Source: a virus
Reading direction: 5' to 3' (one strand)
Length of the DNA: 29,917 bases
Virus record (IMG/VR): IMGVR_UViG_3300032323_001334
Location: 1-29,917 of that record
Part shown: piece by piece, positions 1-6,604 of the stretch
How positions within the stretch are numbered: the first letter of the stretch is position 1
Layout of the letters: the number at the start of each line of letters is the position of its first letter
Notes under the pieces: model-generated
Seen by the model: the letters and a program-made list of their open reading frames with translations, nothing else
What the model was told of the DNA's origin: nothing
Database searches by the model: none
Program-made: the position numbers and the translations under genes

Positions 1-14
1 ATGACGACCGAACG
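1..14. repeat. Left copy of 14-bp terminal direct repeat
   Basis: The first 14 bases (ATGACGACCGAACG) are identical to the last 14 (29904-29917). This is either the overlap of a circular assembly or the filled-in single-stranded end of a cos phage. Its place, just past the last terminator and about 120 bp upstream of the small terminase gene on a circle, is where cosN lies in lambda-type phages. Confidence 0.9.
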
Positions 15-21
15 ACCGGCC

Positions 22-57
22 AAAAACCACCCTAAGGAGACTCCTTATAGGGGGTGG
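22..57 (-). terminator. Intrinsic terminator closing the leftward transcript
   Basis: On the minus strand, CCACCC (57-52) pairs with GGGTGG (32-27) and TAAGGA (47-42) with TCCTTA (38-33). There is a 4-nt bulge and a GTC loop, followed by a run of five T (26-22). The stop codon of the HAD gene lies inside the stem. It ends transcription just before the genome end. Confidence 0.85.
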
Positions 58-340
58 GGTGCTCAATTTTAGCCAATTTGAGCGGTTTTGTGTGCCTAAT
101 CCAGTCCCATCCCCTGTCATCGGCAACAAACTGCGGCTTGCCAACCACCACATCGAAGAAACCGTCGGCAAAATGTTCCGCGTTGAACTTGCGCGTGTAC
201 TCCGTCCCCCGTGCGCTCCAAATAATCAGTTGATACCCTTGCTCCTTGGCAGCTTTGAGGGTGGCAACCAACGCAGTGTTAAGCCCGAGCCTCGGATGCC
301 AGAGCGTGCCGTCAATGTCGACAGCGATTATCCTGTCCAT
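32..340 (-). CDS. Small HAD-superfamily phosphatase
   Basis: A 102-aa HAD-fold hydrolase, probably a phosphatase acting on a small phosphorylated substrate or a nucleic-acid end in the cytoplasm. Motif I is DIDGT (D8, D10), motif II is the Ser in WSARG (S42), motif III is K68 in VVGKP, and motif IV is DD (74-75). It has almost no cap domain, so it is near the minimum size for the fold. The ATG at 340 is chosen because it overlaps the upstream stop (TGATG) and has a purine-rich GAGGGGG just before it. An in-frame TTG one codon earlier is less likely. It is the last gene of the leftward unit. The substrate cannot be told from sequence. Confidence 0.85.
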   Translation of the reverse strand: MDRIIAVDIDGTLWHPRLGLNTALVATLKAAKEQGYQLIIWSARGTEYTRKFNAEHFADGFFDVVVGKPQFVADDRGWDWIRHTKPLKLAKIEHPTPYKESP

Positions 341-675
341 CAAGCCCCCTCAATGGCGCTCTTCGCAGCCTTAACAGCCTCGCCAATAGCCTGGCGACTG
401 ACTCCCAGTACGTGCGCGTTGTCCGCAGCACTGTCGTACCCAGTCAGGTGGCCAAGCCCATAAGCCCAGGCCAACCCAGCCAGGCGCACCGAGATCTTGC
501 CGTCGTTGTGCCCGCCCAATAGGTGCGACAAAATCCGCACGATTGCGACTCCCCCGGAAGTCTCCACCAACTGCCTGCACCGGCCAGCGTGCCAGTCCCA
601 GACCGCGTCAACCTGGTCGTCGGTTAAGCCAAGGTCGAGAAGTTCGTCTGTGGTTTGGTCGTCGCGGTCAAACAT
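340..675 (-). CDS. Small protein with C-terminal helix-turn-helix
   Basis: A 111-aa protein, acidic at the N terminus (MFDRDDQTTDELLDLGL). Its C terminus reads as a helix-turn-helix: a helix, then GVSRQAIGEAVKAAK. It is probably a DNA-binding regulator, but I do not recognise a named family. The start is uncertain: ATG at 675 is preferred, but an in-frame GTG at 705 would add TARRDGHIF. That extra segment lies over a hairpin that recurs upstream (684-699 and 773-788), so it may be leader RNA rather than coding. The stop overlaps the HAD start, so the two are translationally coupled. Confidence 0.7.
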   Translation of the reverse strand: MFDRDDQTTDELLDLGLTDDQVDAVWDWHAGRCRQLVETSGGVAIVRILSHLLGGHNDGKISVRLAGLAWAYGLGHLTGYDSAADNAHVLGVSRQAIGEAVKAAKSAIEGA

Positions 676-683
676 GAAGATGT

Positions 684-699
684 GCCCGTCTCTCCGGGC
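684..699 (-). promoter_or_regulatory. Hairpin with GAGAGA loop, copy A
   Basis: Minus strand GCCCG-GAGAGA-CGGGC, a 5-bp stem with a 6-nt loop. It lies 9 nt upstream of the ATG at 675. The same loop, with compensatory changes in the stem, recurs at 773-788. Both copies follow GG(C/T)GTGAC. This is a candidate RNA regulatory element of the short non-coding region 676-886. Confidence 0.45.
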
Positions 700-772
700 T
701 GTCACGCCTGACTGTTCGTGGCGTCCTCCATTGGTGCCACTCTTTTACGACGCGCACCAAAGCGTCAAAACG

Positions 773-788
773 TGCCGTCTCTCCGGCA
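773..788 (-). promoter_or_regulatory. Hairpin with GAGAGA loop, copy B
   Basis: Minus strand TGCCG-GAGAGA-CGGCA. Compared with copy A, two base pairs differ and both stay paired (G-C to T-A, C-G to G-C). Only very short reading frames (10-15 codons) surround it. In both copies the same frame reads SGVT(A/C)RRDG, so an old coding duplication is the main alternative. Confidence 0.45.
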
Positions 789-886
789 GGTCACACCACT
801 TTTAGGCCAACTGGTCAGCCTCGCAGGTGTCGCGGAAGTAATGGCTCGCCGGGTTGAGCCATCAGGCTTGGCAAGCTCTATCTCGG

Positions 887-1075
887 TTACTCATGCACAC
901 TAGGCTGCACTTCGTCAAGATCCTCCTGCGTCCAGCCCTCCCGGCGCATTTGGGTTTCCAGTGCTTCAACCCGGCGCAGTGCGGCTCGAAGTTTACGTTG
1001 AGCATCGGCCAGTTGTGCGGTCAGTGTGTCCAGTGCGACAACTCGTTCAAAGCGTTCCGACGGCTTGATGCTCAT
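887..1075 (-). CDS. Small coiled-coil protein
   Basis: A 62-aa protein with one long amphipathic helix: heptad-like leucine and alanine spacing from about residue 13 to 45 (LDTLTAQLADAQRKLRAALRRVEAL), then an acidic tail. It probably dimerises through a coiled coil. No catalytic motif is seen and the function is unknown. Its ATG overlaps the stop of the 53-aa gene upstream (ATGA), so the two are coupled. It sits after the replication initiator in the early unit. About 180 bp without a gene follow it before the HTH protein. Confidence 0.65.
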   Translation of the reverse strand: MSIKPSERFERVVALDTLTAQLADAQRKLRAALRRVEALETQMRREGWTQEDLDEVQPSVHE

Positions 1076-1233
1076 CTCAACCTTGCCTCCAGTTCCCCCA
1101 GTTCGCAGCCCAGTTCAGCCGCAATCTCCATGCGGGCCTCGATTTCCGATTCGGCCTGAACCAGCCAAACTCGAAACGGTCGCCAGTCGTGCGTTACTTT
1201 GTACGTCAGTTTTGTTATTTCCGCTGTGGTCAT
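1072..1233 (-). CDS. Hypothetical 53-aa protein
   Basis: A short gene starting MTTAEITKLTYKVTHDW, with a mainly helical acidic C-terminal half (EIEARMEIAAELGCELGELEA). Support comes from its fit between neighbours: it starts 24 nt after the upstream stop and its TGA overlaps the next ATG. There is no Shine-Dalgarno sequence. The leader reads TTTTTGCAGCAAACCAAT before the ATG, and TTTTTGCAGCAA recurs in the leader of the gene at 1258-1578. Function unknown. The helical half could pair with the coiled-coil protein downstream (inference). Confidence 0.6.
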   Translation of the reverse strand: MTTAEITKLTYKVTHDWRPFRVWLVQAESEIEARMEIAAELGCELGELEARLR

Positions 1234-1257
1234 ATTGGTTTGCTGCAAAAACGATTT

Positions 1258-1578
1258 CTAGACGGCATTCTGTGCGTCGTGGAGGCAGTTGCGAATCTTT
1301 GCGCAAACCTTGCCGCAGTGCTCTTGAAATGCCTGCCAACGGTCGTGCTGGATCATGGATGCAGTTGCGTCAGTGTCACTGGCGGCAGCGTAATGCCGAG
1401 GAAATGCCTGTATCAGGCTGTCCGCTTGCCGCAATAGTTCGCGGAGTGTGGCAATGCGCACTGGGGTCACCGTGTCGCACTCGAGGCACGGGCGCAGTGC
1501 AAGCTCCATGTTTTGCGCGCGCAGGCTGGTCACCTGGCTGCGGAGTCGGGCCAGTTCGGAGTTGGTGTCTGTCGTCAT
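1258..1578 (-). CDS. Hypothetical protein with N-terminal coiled coil
   Basis: A 106-aa protein whose first about 25 residues form a heptad pattern (LARLRSQVTSLRAQNMEL). A CLEC pair and further Cys residues follow (CGKVC and one near the C terminus), so metal binding is possible but not shown. The rest is helical. The ATG at 1578 is preferred; an in-frame TTG at 1605 would add nine residues. The leader has no Shine-Dalgarno sequence, is A/C-rich (ACCGATACCCAAACC) and shares TTTTTGCAGCAA with the next leader. It lies 32 nt after the initiator gene. Function unknown. Confidence 0.65.
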   Translation of the reverse strand: MTTDTNSELARLRSQVTSLRAQNMELALRPCLECDTVTPVRIATLRELLRQADSLIQAFPRHYAAASDTDATASMIQHDRWQAFQEHCGKVCAKIRNCLHDAQNAV

Positions 1579-1610
1579 GGTTTGGGTATCGGTTGGTTGC
1601 TGCAAAAATT

Positions 1611-2225
1611 TTAAAGGTCTTTTGTCATTTCGTGGATGCGACGCGCCTGTTCAATTTCTTCCGGGGTCAGGTCGCGCAAATGGTGGCTTTCGTTTTTTGA
1701 GGGACCGCCGCTGCGCCCCAAGCGCGAGCGGGCGGAGCCCTCCCCATCTTCTTTCTCTGTTTCTCCCGCTGCCGCTTGAGGCGGCGCGGAGAAACTGTTC
1801 TCTTTCTCTATTAAGCGACCCTGTGAGGGTTTCACGTCGTGACCCTGTGAGGGTTTCACGTGCTCACCCTGTGAGGGTGTGCCATGACCCTGTGAGGGTT
1901 GGCAAATTGAGAGCAAACAAAATGAGTTTCGGGTTGCTCTTCGGCTTCCATTTGAGCCCGAAAAGATGCGAACCAGTCCGACTTTTGCAAGCACCGGCAA
2001 GCACCTCGCAACGGTGTTTTTTGACGCTCCTATGTGGTTTGCTAGTTGTTCGTATGAGGCTGCAAAGCGGCGTTTCTGGTCGGTTCCTGCTGCACTCTGG
2101 AAATGCGTTAGTGCGTGATAAACGGCGTAGTGATTGGGTCCGTATTGCCCTGCAATTTTGGCAGCTTCGCGGGTCTGCCAAGAAAACGGGCCTTCATCTC
2201 TTGGGTTCTCAGAGCGTGGTTTCAT
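1611..2225 (-). CDS. Lambda O-like replication initiator (winged helix)
   Basis: A 204-aa protein, probably the origin-binding initiator. Residues about 33-90 form a winged helix: YHALTHF, then ASYEQLANHIGASKNTVARCLPVLAKVGLVRI with SGS in the wing, the pattern of phage and plasmid initiator N-terminal domains. Residues 110-136 contain four PSQG repeats, encoded by four identical palindromic 13-mers that look like origin iterons. The C-terminal half is polar, with a final helix (LTPEEIEQARRIHEMTKDL) that could contact the helicase. The start overlaps the helicase stop (ATGA). Lambda O has the same plan: N-terminal binding domain and iterons inside the gene. The family is inferred from pattern, not from a search. 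Confidence 0.75.
   Translation of the reverse strand: MKPRSENPRDEGPFSWQTREAAKIAGQYGPNHYAVYHALTHFQSAAGTDQKRRFAASYEQLANHIGASKNTVARCLPVLAKVGLVRIFSGSNGSRRATRNSFCLLSICQPSQGHGTPSQGEHVKPSQGHDVKPSQGRLIEKENSFSAPPQAAAGETEKEDGEGSARSRLGRSGGPSKNESHHLRDLTPEEIEQARRIHEMTKDL
1818..1899. other. Candidate replication origin: four palindromic iterons
   Basis: Four exact copies of ACCCTGTGAGGGT lie at 1818-1830, 1842-1854, 1866-1878 and 1887-1899, with start spacings of 24, 24 and 21 bp. Each is an inverted repeat (ACCCT-GTG-AGGGT), and they sit in the middle of the initiator gene. AT-richer stretches flank both sides (about 1785-1817 and 1900-1925). The lambda ori is likewise an array of four iterons with inverted symmetry inside gene O. 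No other copy is seen in the window. Confidence 0.75.
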
Positions 2226-3559
2226 TTTCGCTTTTTAGGTTCTTCTGGCGGCTCTGGCCGGCTGCACTGAATCCAGACAGTGCCGGTTACTTTTGGATCT
2301 TTTGGGTGCCGGATGTATATTTTAGCCGTGGCTTTCTTTGTGTCGTGATCGGCCATTCCAGCTCGATTGCGGCGCTTGGTCGCAGTCAATGAGCAGCAAG
2401 GCGGATGGTCTTCTGGTGCCGGGACACGCTGCAATGTCACCACCTCGCGAGCCCAGTTGGTAAGCGCGCTCGACCCAAAGCCGGAATAAGCAAGGTCACT
2501 ATCGGTTGCGACATGTCCTTCTCGCGGCTTGGGAAGATGATGAATGAGGCACATAACGCAGCCGGACTTGGCGCTGATGCGGTTGAGTGCGTTACAGAAT
2601 GCTGTGACGACGCCTTGGTCACTGAGGTCGTCGCCGATGTAGCACATCAGCGGATCAATCCAAACGAGATCAGGTTGGTGCTTAACAACCAAAGCCTCAA
2701 GGACTCGCAAAAACTCTACCCCTGCATGCACGTTGTCCCTATAAAAAATGATCCGTTGTGAAAGGTCGGCTAATTCATCTGGTGTGATTTCATTGTTACT
2801 GCCTTTTGCGTATTTGCTAATCACGCCCTGCAATACGTCCGCTTGATCGCCGATGTCATTTTCAGCCTGAATGATGAGTGATTTAAGAGGTCGCGCGGCA
2901 CGAATGGAAAATGTGCACGCTTGAGAGAATAAATGGTCAGGATCAAGTGCCCATCCAATGGCCAATTGCATGGTCAGCGAGCTTTTGCCGATCCCGCTCT
3001 GAGCGTTAAGCAGCAAACTTCCGCCTTTGCAGAGCCAACGGTCGCCGATGACCGTGTTCGGGTCATGCCGCGTGTCGTACGTCAGTAAATCATCAAAATC
3101 CGTCTGAACAATGTCGCCCAGTCCCTGCGCTGCACTGGCAACCGCCACGGCCTCGCCCAGCTCCGTCACAACGTCGCCAACTGCGCCGCCCTGGTTGATC
3201 GCCTCCAGCGCCTTTGCAAGACTCGCTTGCAGTGCCCGCTTGCTTGCAGTCTCGCGGATCAGTTGGCACCAGTTCGCGAGCGGTGCGAACGTTTCCGGCC
3301 CGATCAGGCCAGACATCAGACTGTGCGACACTCCACGCTCGGCTAGTCGCCGGAAAACGGTGATGGCGTCCAGAGTGGTCCCCGAGTCAGAAAGTGCCAA
3401 AATGCCACCAAACACTGCGCCGAGTTCTGCGCTGCCGAAATCAACCGCCCGCAGCCCAGTGGACCGTACAACATCGAGTGCTCTGGTCGGGTCGTACAAA
3501 AGGCACCCAGCAACCGCCCGCTCGGCCTGTTCAGCCTGCGGCAAAGTGAGGTGCTGCAC
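2222..3559 (-). CDS. Replicative helicase: DnaB-N-like plus RepA-type ATPase
   Basis: A 445-aa protein, the probable replicative DNA helicase. Residues 1-110 resemble the N-terminal domain of DnaB (LPQAEQAERAVAGCLLYDP, then VDF and LDAITVFRRLAERG). Residues about 165-430 form a RecA-fold ATPase of the RepA/AAA_25 type: Walker A NAQSGIGKSS (185-194), Walker B LVWIDP (298-303), and LIHHLPKP (338-345), where the sensor His usually lies. The tail is rich in Pro, Glu and Lys. The start chosen is GTG at 3559, one base after the upstream stop, with AGAGG about 10 nt before it. An upstream in-frame TTG (3577) is possible. It overlaps the initiator, so initiator and helicase are probably made together. 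Confidence 0.85.
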   Translation of the reverse strand: MQHLTLPQAEQAERAVAGCLLYDPTRALDVVRSTGLRAVDFGSAELGAVFGGILALSDSGTTLDAITVFRRLAERGVSHSLMSGLIGPETFAPLANWCQLIRETASKRALQASLAKALEAINQGGAVGDVVTELGEAVAVASAAQGLGDIVQTDFDDLLTYDTRHDPNTVIGDRWLCKGGSLLLNAQSGIGKSSLTMQLAIGWALDPDHLFSQACTFSIRAARPLKSLIIQAENDIGDQADVLQGVISKYAKGSNNEITPDELADLSQRIIFYRDNVHAGVEFLRVLEALVVKHQPDLVWIDPLMCYIGDDLSDQGVVTAFCNALNRISAKSGCVMCLIHHLPKPREGHVATDSDLAYSGFGSSALTNWAREVVTLQRVPAPEDHPPCCSLTATKRRNRAGMADHDTKKATAKIYIRHPKDPKVTGTVWIQCSRPEPPEEPKKRK

Positions 3560-3560
3560 G

Positions 3561-3776
3561 TTACAGCGCCTCTGCAAAAGCCCGCATCGCCCGTTGCTCT
3601 GGCGTCAATGGGTCAGCCTCCAGTGTGGCCTCAAAAATAGCCGCAGCCTTGGCAAGCAGCATGGTTTCCAACCTGCTGGGGTCAAGCGACGGTTGGCCAG
3701 TGCGCCTAAAAACCCGTTCCACCGCTTCCAGTTCGCCCGCAATCCGATCCGCTTCAGTCGTGTTTCGTTTGTTCAT
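3561..3776 (-). CDS. Hypothetical 71-aa helical protein
   Basis: A small charged, mostly helical protein (MNKRNTTEADRIAGELEAVERVF, ending LTPEQRAMRAFAEAL). No family recognised. The ATG at 3776 is chosen because the leader just before it (ACAACTCAAAAACGACTACG) matches the A/C-rich leaders of the genes at 7746 and 7569. Longer in-frame extensions run into the SSB-like gene. It lies directly before the helicase (one base between stop and GTG), so a role as helicase partner or loader is possible but unproven. Confidence 0.6.
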   Translation of the reverse strand: MNKRNTTEADRIAGELEAVERVFRRTGQPSLDPSRLETMLLAKAAAIFEATLEADPLTPEQRAMRAFAEAL

Positions 3777-3832
3777 CGTAGTCGTTTTTGAGTTGTCCGC
3801 GTTGGTTGGATGCGCGGCCCCCAAGATGCGGA

Positions 3833-4237
3833 CTAAAACGGGATCTCGTCGGGCAACAGGTCGTCTGAACCTGCGCTCAACGGAAGCCAACGTTTGATCT
3901 CAAGGTACGGCTTGCCGGTCTTGTCATTGATCCGTTCACCGGGTCCGAGTTCGACCTTTGCGATCTTGTCAACGCAGTCCTCGGTTTCGATAACAAGCGT
4001 TTTGCCCTCGATAACCTTTTTCCCGATGGCGACGGCAAATTCGGCCACGTTGCGGGAGTTTTTCGCAGTGAACACAACCCACGATTTAAACGTGAGCGGC
4101 CCCACTTTCACGCCCAGTTGCAACATCTCGTTGCCTGCTTTGGAAACGGCGTCAATGGCGGTTTCGATGCGTGCGAGGTGGATTCCGGCTTCGATTTGGT
4201 TGGGTTGGTCGGTGGATTCGATTTTTAGGGATGGCAT
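3833..4237 (-). CDS. Probable single-stranded DNA-binding protein
   Basis: A 134-aa protein with a beta-rich core (LQLGVKVGPLTFKSWVVFTAKN, KTLVIETEDCVDKIAKVELG) ending in the acidic tip DDLLPDEIPF. That ending matches the C-terminal interaction tail of bacterial SSB (DDIPF) and the ends of phage ssDNA-binding proteins. It probably coats ssDNA during recombination and replication and recruits partners through the tail. It lies between the RecT-like gene and the helicase, as expected for such a protein. The N-terminal domain was not matched to a named family. Confidence 0.65.
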   Translation of the reverse strand: MPSLKIESTDQPNQIEAGIHLARIETAIDAVSKAGNEMLQLGVKVGPLTFKSWVVFTAKNSRNVAEFAVAIGKKVIEGKTLVIETEDCVDKIAKVELGPGERINDKTGKPYLEIKRWLPLSAGSDDLLPDEIPF

Positions 4238-4243
4238 AGTAGA

Positions 4244-4432
4244 TCAGTTTTGAAATTCTTTAAGTTTGGCTTCAATTGCAATTTGCGCTTTTGCACAAAG
4301 AGTCAAATCTTCAATGTGTCCAAGTTTGTTTGAAACGACAAAAACTTTGCCGTTCAGATTTGCCAGGACAACGACGTGCTGAGCAGTTGCAAGCAACTCA
4401 GCTATGATTTGCAGTGGAGGAGAATCTTTCAT
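4244..4432 (-). CDS. Hypothetical 62-aa protein
   Basis: A small protein (MKDSPPLQIIAELLATAQHVVVLANLNGKVFVVSNKLG...) with the predicted order helix-strand-strand-helix. No motif or family is recognised. Its start overlaps the stop of the RecT-like gene, so it is translationally coupled within the recombination module. It is locally less GC-rich than its neighbours. It could be an accessory factor of recombination, but that is only from position. Confidence 0.6.
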   Translation of the reverse strand: MKDSPPLQIIAELLATAQHVVVLANLNGKVFVVSNKLGHIEDLTLCAKAQIAIEAKLKEFQN

Positions 4433-5154
4433 ATTCCAAAGGCTGCAAAAAAGCGTTCAGGAAACGCGACGGCTTGAGATGCAACGTCGGCGGGGATGTC
4501 GAGGTAGGTTTCGCCTTCCTTAATCCAACCTCGTTTTAGTGCTCCTTGCGTGACTTTTTCACGGGCGGCATCGGATTTGTCAGCGAGCAGTCGCTGCATC
4601 GGGTTAATCCGCTCGATGGCCTCGGGAATCGGTTGCGCTGTGGCTTCGATCGCTATCGGTTCCGGCTCGGTCTGCACCTGGACCGGCGCAAACTCGGCGA
4701 CCTCTTCGGGAGCGTAGCACCCAGACAACACGGCTGGGTAGATGCTGCGCACAGCTTCCGAAATGCAACGAGCCCGGAGCATTTGGCGCGGGAATTTCTT
4801 CCAAGTCGGATTACTCCCCAGCCCGGCCCGCTCTGCGTCTTTGGTAGTCCAAGTCACTCTCAACGTCGCCCCCTGCGGATGCGTAAACGTGCCGGACACG
4901 CAGTCGTGGGTGTATTCGTGCCACTCAACCTTGCCACCAGCCTGTTGGAACCGTGCCAGCATGGCGTCGGACTTCAGAGACGGCTTCCCGCCGATAATGT
5001 GGTAGTCCCGAGCAGCCTCGGCGGGATGTCGGCCTTCGGCTTGGCAAAGCAGCCCTAAAGCCAACGCCTGTTCGGCAGTTTGGATTCCAAACAGTTTGGA
5101 TTTTGCGATGGCTTCGGCCATCAGTTGCGTTTGTTCGAATGGTATCAGGTTCAT
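4429..5154 (-). CDS. RecT-family ssDNA annealing protein
   Basis: A 241-aa protein read as a RecT-like annealase, which pairs complementary single strands during phage recombination and replication. Diagnostic stretches are EAARDYHIIGGKPSLKSDAMLARF (split in the middle of a known RecT-like pattern), GGKVEW (74-79), TFTHPQGATLRVTWTTKDAERAGL and WKKFPRQMLRARCISEAVRSIYP, with the conserved order Lys-Ser-Asp-Ala-Met, then Trp-Lys-Lys, then Arg-Ala-Arg. The last about 90 residues are a proline/glutamate-rich linker and a small helical end. It lies between a resolvase and an SSB-like protein, which fits a recombination module. Confidence 0.8.
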   Translation of the reverse strand: MNLIPFEQTQLMAEAIAKSKLFGIQTAEQALALGLLCQAEGRHPAEAARDYHIIGGKPSLKSDAMLARFQQAGGKVEWHEYTHDCVSGTFTHPQGATLRVTWTTKDAERAGLGSNPTWKKFPRQMLRARCISEAVRSIYPAVLSGCYAPEEVAEFAPVQVQTEPEPIAIEATAQPIPEAIERINPMQRLLADKSDAAREKVTQGALKRGWIKEGETYLDIPADVASQAVAFPERFFAAFGI

Positions 5155-5618
5155 TTGTTTTTCAGTTTAATTCCCGCCTCCAATATCAGCAACGCATCGG
5201 CGGTCTTGAGCGTCACTGTGAGTTGTGGATACAGCGCCTGTGCGCGTCCTTTTAGGTGCGCCTTCCAGCGCGGCCCGTGCGTCTTTTTGTCGCCAAGCCC
5301 GAGAGCAGTCTGCCACTTCTTGGGCGGCAGATACTCAATCCGGGCACCGTAGGCGGCCAGCAATCCCTCAATCCTGCCGTAGTTGCGAAACATGGTCGCC
5401 ATTGAGCTTCCAGACATTTTGCCGGCAAACTTTGGCAACTCTTCGAGGAACACAGTCGTGATTTCTGGTGCCTCCTCTTTGCAAAGAATCCAAAGCTGGC
5501 GCTCTAGGTCGTGCAATGTTGCTGGCATCGGCAGTGCGTGGACGCTGCCATCGGTGTCAGTGTAGGCGATGCCGCCACCAACGCCGGGGTCGATGGCGAT
5601 GTAGTTTTGAGTGCTCAT
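5151..5618 (-). CDS. RuvC-like Holliday junction resolvase
   Basis: A 155-aa RNase H-fold nuclease. The first strand carries AIDPG with D10, the third strand region FLEEL (E59/E60), and the C-terminal acidic position is D141 in TADALLI. The internal YLPPKKWQTALGLG segment is common in phage RuvC-like proteins. It would cut branched recombination and replication intermediates before packaging. It overlaps both neighbours by four bases (ATGA), between the nuclease and the annealase. Its size is near that of bacterial RuvC (about 170 aa). Confidence 0.85.
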   Translation of the reverse strand: MSTQNYIAIDPGVGGGIAYTDTDGSVHALPMPATLHDLERQLWILCKEEAPEITTVFLEELPKFAGKMSGSSMATMFRNYGRIEGLLAAYGARIEYLPPKKWQTALGLGDKKTHGPRWKAHLKGRAQALYPQLTVTLKTADALLILEAGIKLKNK

Positions 5619-6604
5619 TTAGCTGCGACAAGTGGAGCCTGACCAATCTTCCGCTGCACCAGCTCATTCGGCAACACTGCGCCGGCTGCGCTCCAGAGAG
5701 CTTGAGCCTTTTTGATGCTGATCGAGCCCTGCGCACGTATTACGTCCCCGGCGCCCAGCACGCCGTTGGTGACTGCCTGGGCGACGTGCTCGGCCTCGAT
5801 GTATTCGCTTGCCCTAGGCTTTTGCAGCCTCCAGCCCGGCACCTTTTGTCCCGCTTCGAGTAGTTCGCGTGCCTTTGCCTTTGCGGCGTCCCTGAAATCA
5901 TCCAGCGTCTGGCAAGCTACCAAGAATTGCCCGAGTCGGCCTGGGTCGTTGAGCAGAGCAAGAAAGCCCTCGTCCTGCACCGTCGGAGCCAAACCGGCGA
6001 CGGTCACCAGCGCCTTGTCTTTTGTCGCGACTCTCGCGGGACACGTCAGGCTTTTTGCACACCATCCGCAGTAGTCGTTTTCGACCGGCGCGGTGCCGAC
6101 GTTGGCGAGCACGCTGCGCACCAGTTCGTCCGCCGTCGTGTACGTCCAACGGTGCGTGACAACCTGGCGCTGGTCGCAAAAGAGCAGGTGCGTCGTCCAC
6201 TCGCCGACAAAGTGCTCTTGCATCAGTCCCAGAGCGTAAGCTGCCATTTGAGCTTGGTAGTCGTATATCTGGCCCGATTTGAGGTCGATGAGGAACCGGC
6301 CACGCAGTGCCACGCCGTCAGCGGTGCCTCTGTGCTCAATGCCGCCGGTGTGGATGCGGCATTTGTCCTCGGCGGTCGTCAGGTCATGCGCGCCGCCAAG
6401 CCGGATGCATTGGTTAATTGCCCAGCGCACGGCATCGGCGTCCTCCTCGCTTAGTTCCCAGTCGGGAAACTCGCCATGCGTCCATGCGTGCCTGAATGCT
6501 GCGTCCAGTTTAGTTCCGCGTTCTGCAGCGGGACTGGTGCCCGGTGCGCCTTCGTACTGGCCGCACAGGGCCAGTTTTGGCAATGATGAGTGTCTGATTT
6601 TCAT
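5615..6604 (-). CDS. PD-(D/E)XK nuclease, Cas4/RecB-like, with Cys cluster
   Basis: A 329-aa nuclease of the PD-(D/E)XK superfamily. The core is GTADG (D96), IDLKSG (D107 and K109) and YDYQAQMAAYA (Q117), the usual D...DxK...QxxxY order of Cas4- and RecB-type nucleases. Cysteines C14 (ALCGQYEG) and C179, C182, C188 (CGWCAKSLTC) are placed like the 4Fe-4S ligands of Cas4/AddB proteins. It probably resects DNA ends to give single strands for the RecT-like protein two genes downstream. The ATG at 6604 overlaps the upstream stop; the longer in-frame extension upstream lies over the zinc-ribbon gene and is rejected. Confidence 0.85.
   Translation of the reverse strand: MKIRHSSLPKLALCGQYEGAPGTSPAAERGTKLDAAFRHAWTHGEFPDWELSEEDADAVRWAINQCIRLGGAHDLTTAEDKCRIHTGGIEHRGTADGVALRGRFLIDLKSGQIYDYQAQMAAYALGLMQEHFVGEWTTHLLFCDQRQVVTHRWTYTTADELVRSVLANVGTAPVENDYCGWCAKSLTCPARVATKDKALVTVAGLAPTVQDEGFLALLNDPGRLGQFLVACQTLDDFRDAAKAKARELLEAGQKVPGWRLQKPRASEYIEAEHVAQAVTNGVLGAGDVIRAQGSISIKKAQALWSAAGAVLPNELVQRKIGQAPLVAAK

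Noticed and set aside
706-886. A protein gene in the short gap with the two hairpins
   Set aside because: Minus-strand frames with ATG are only 10-15 codons; the one longer frame lacks a normal start and ends after VTCRRDGTF.
1115-1339. 74-codon minus-strand frame overlapping two small genes
   Set aside because: It overlaps the better-supported 53-aa and 106-aa genes and has a shadow-like sequence without coupling to neighbours.
1818-1899. CRISPR-like array at the four 13-mers
   Set aside because: Repeats are too short and spacers of 8-11 bp are far too small; the array is inside a coding frame and fits origin iterons.
1448-2392. Long plus-strand open frame (314 codons) across the initiator gene
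   Set aside because: It is antisense to the winged-helix initiator and the helicase end, has a composition-driven sequence with no domain pattern, and the minus-strand frames show clear motifs and coupling.
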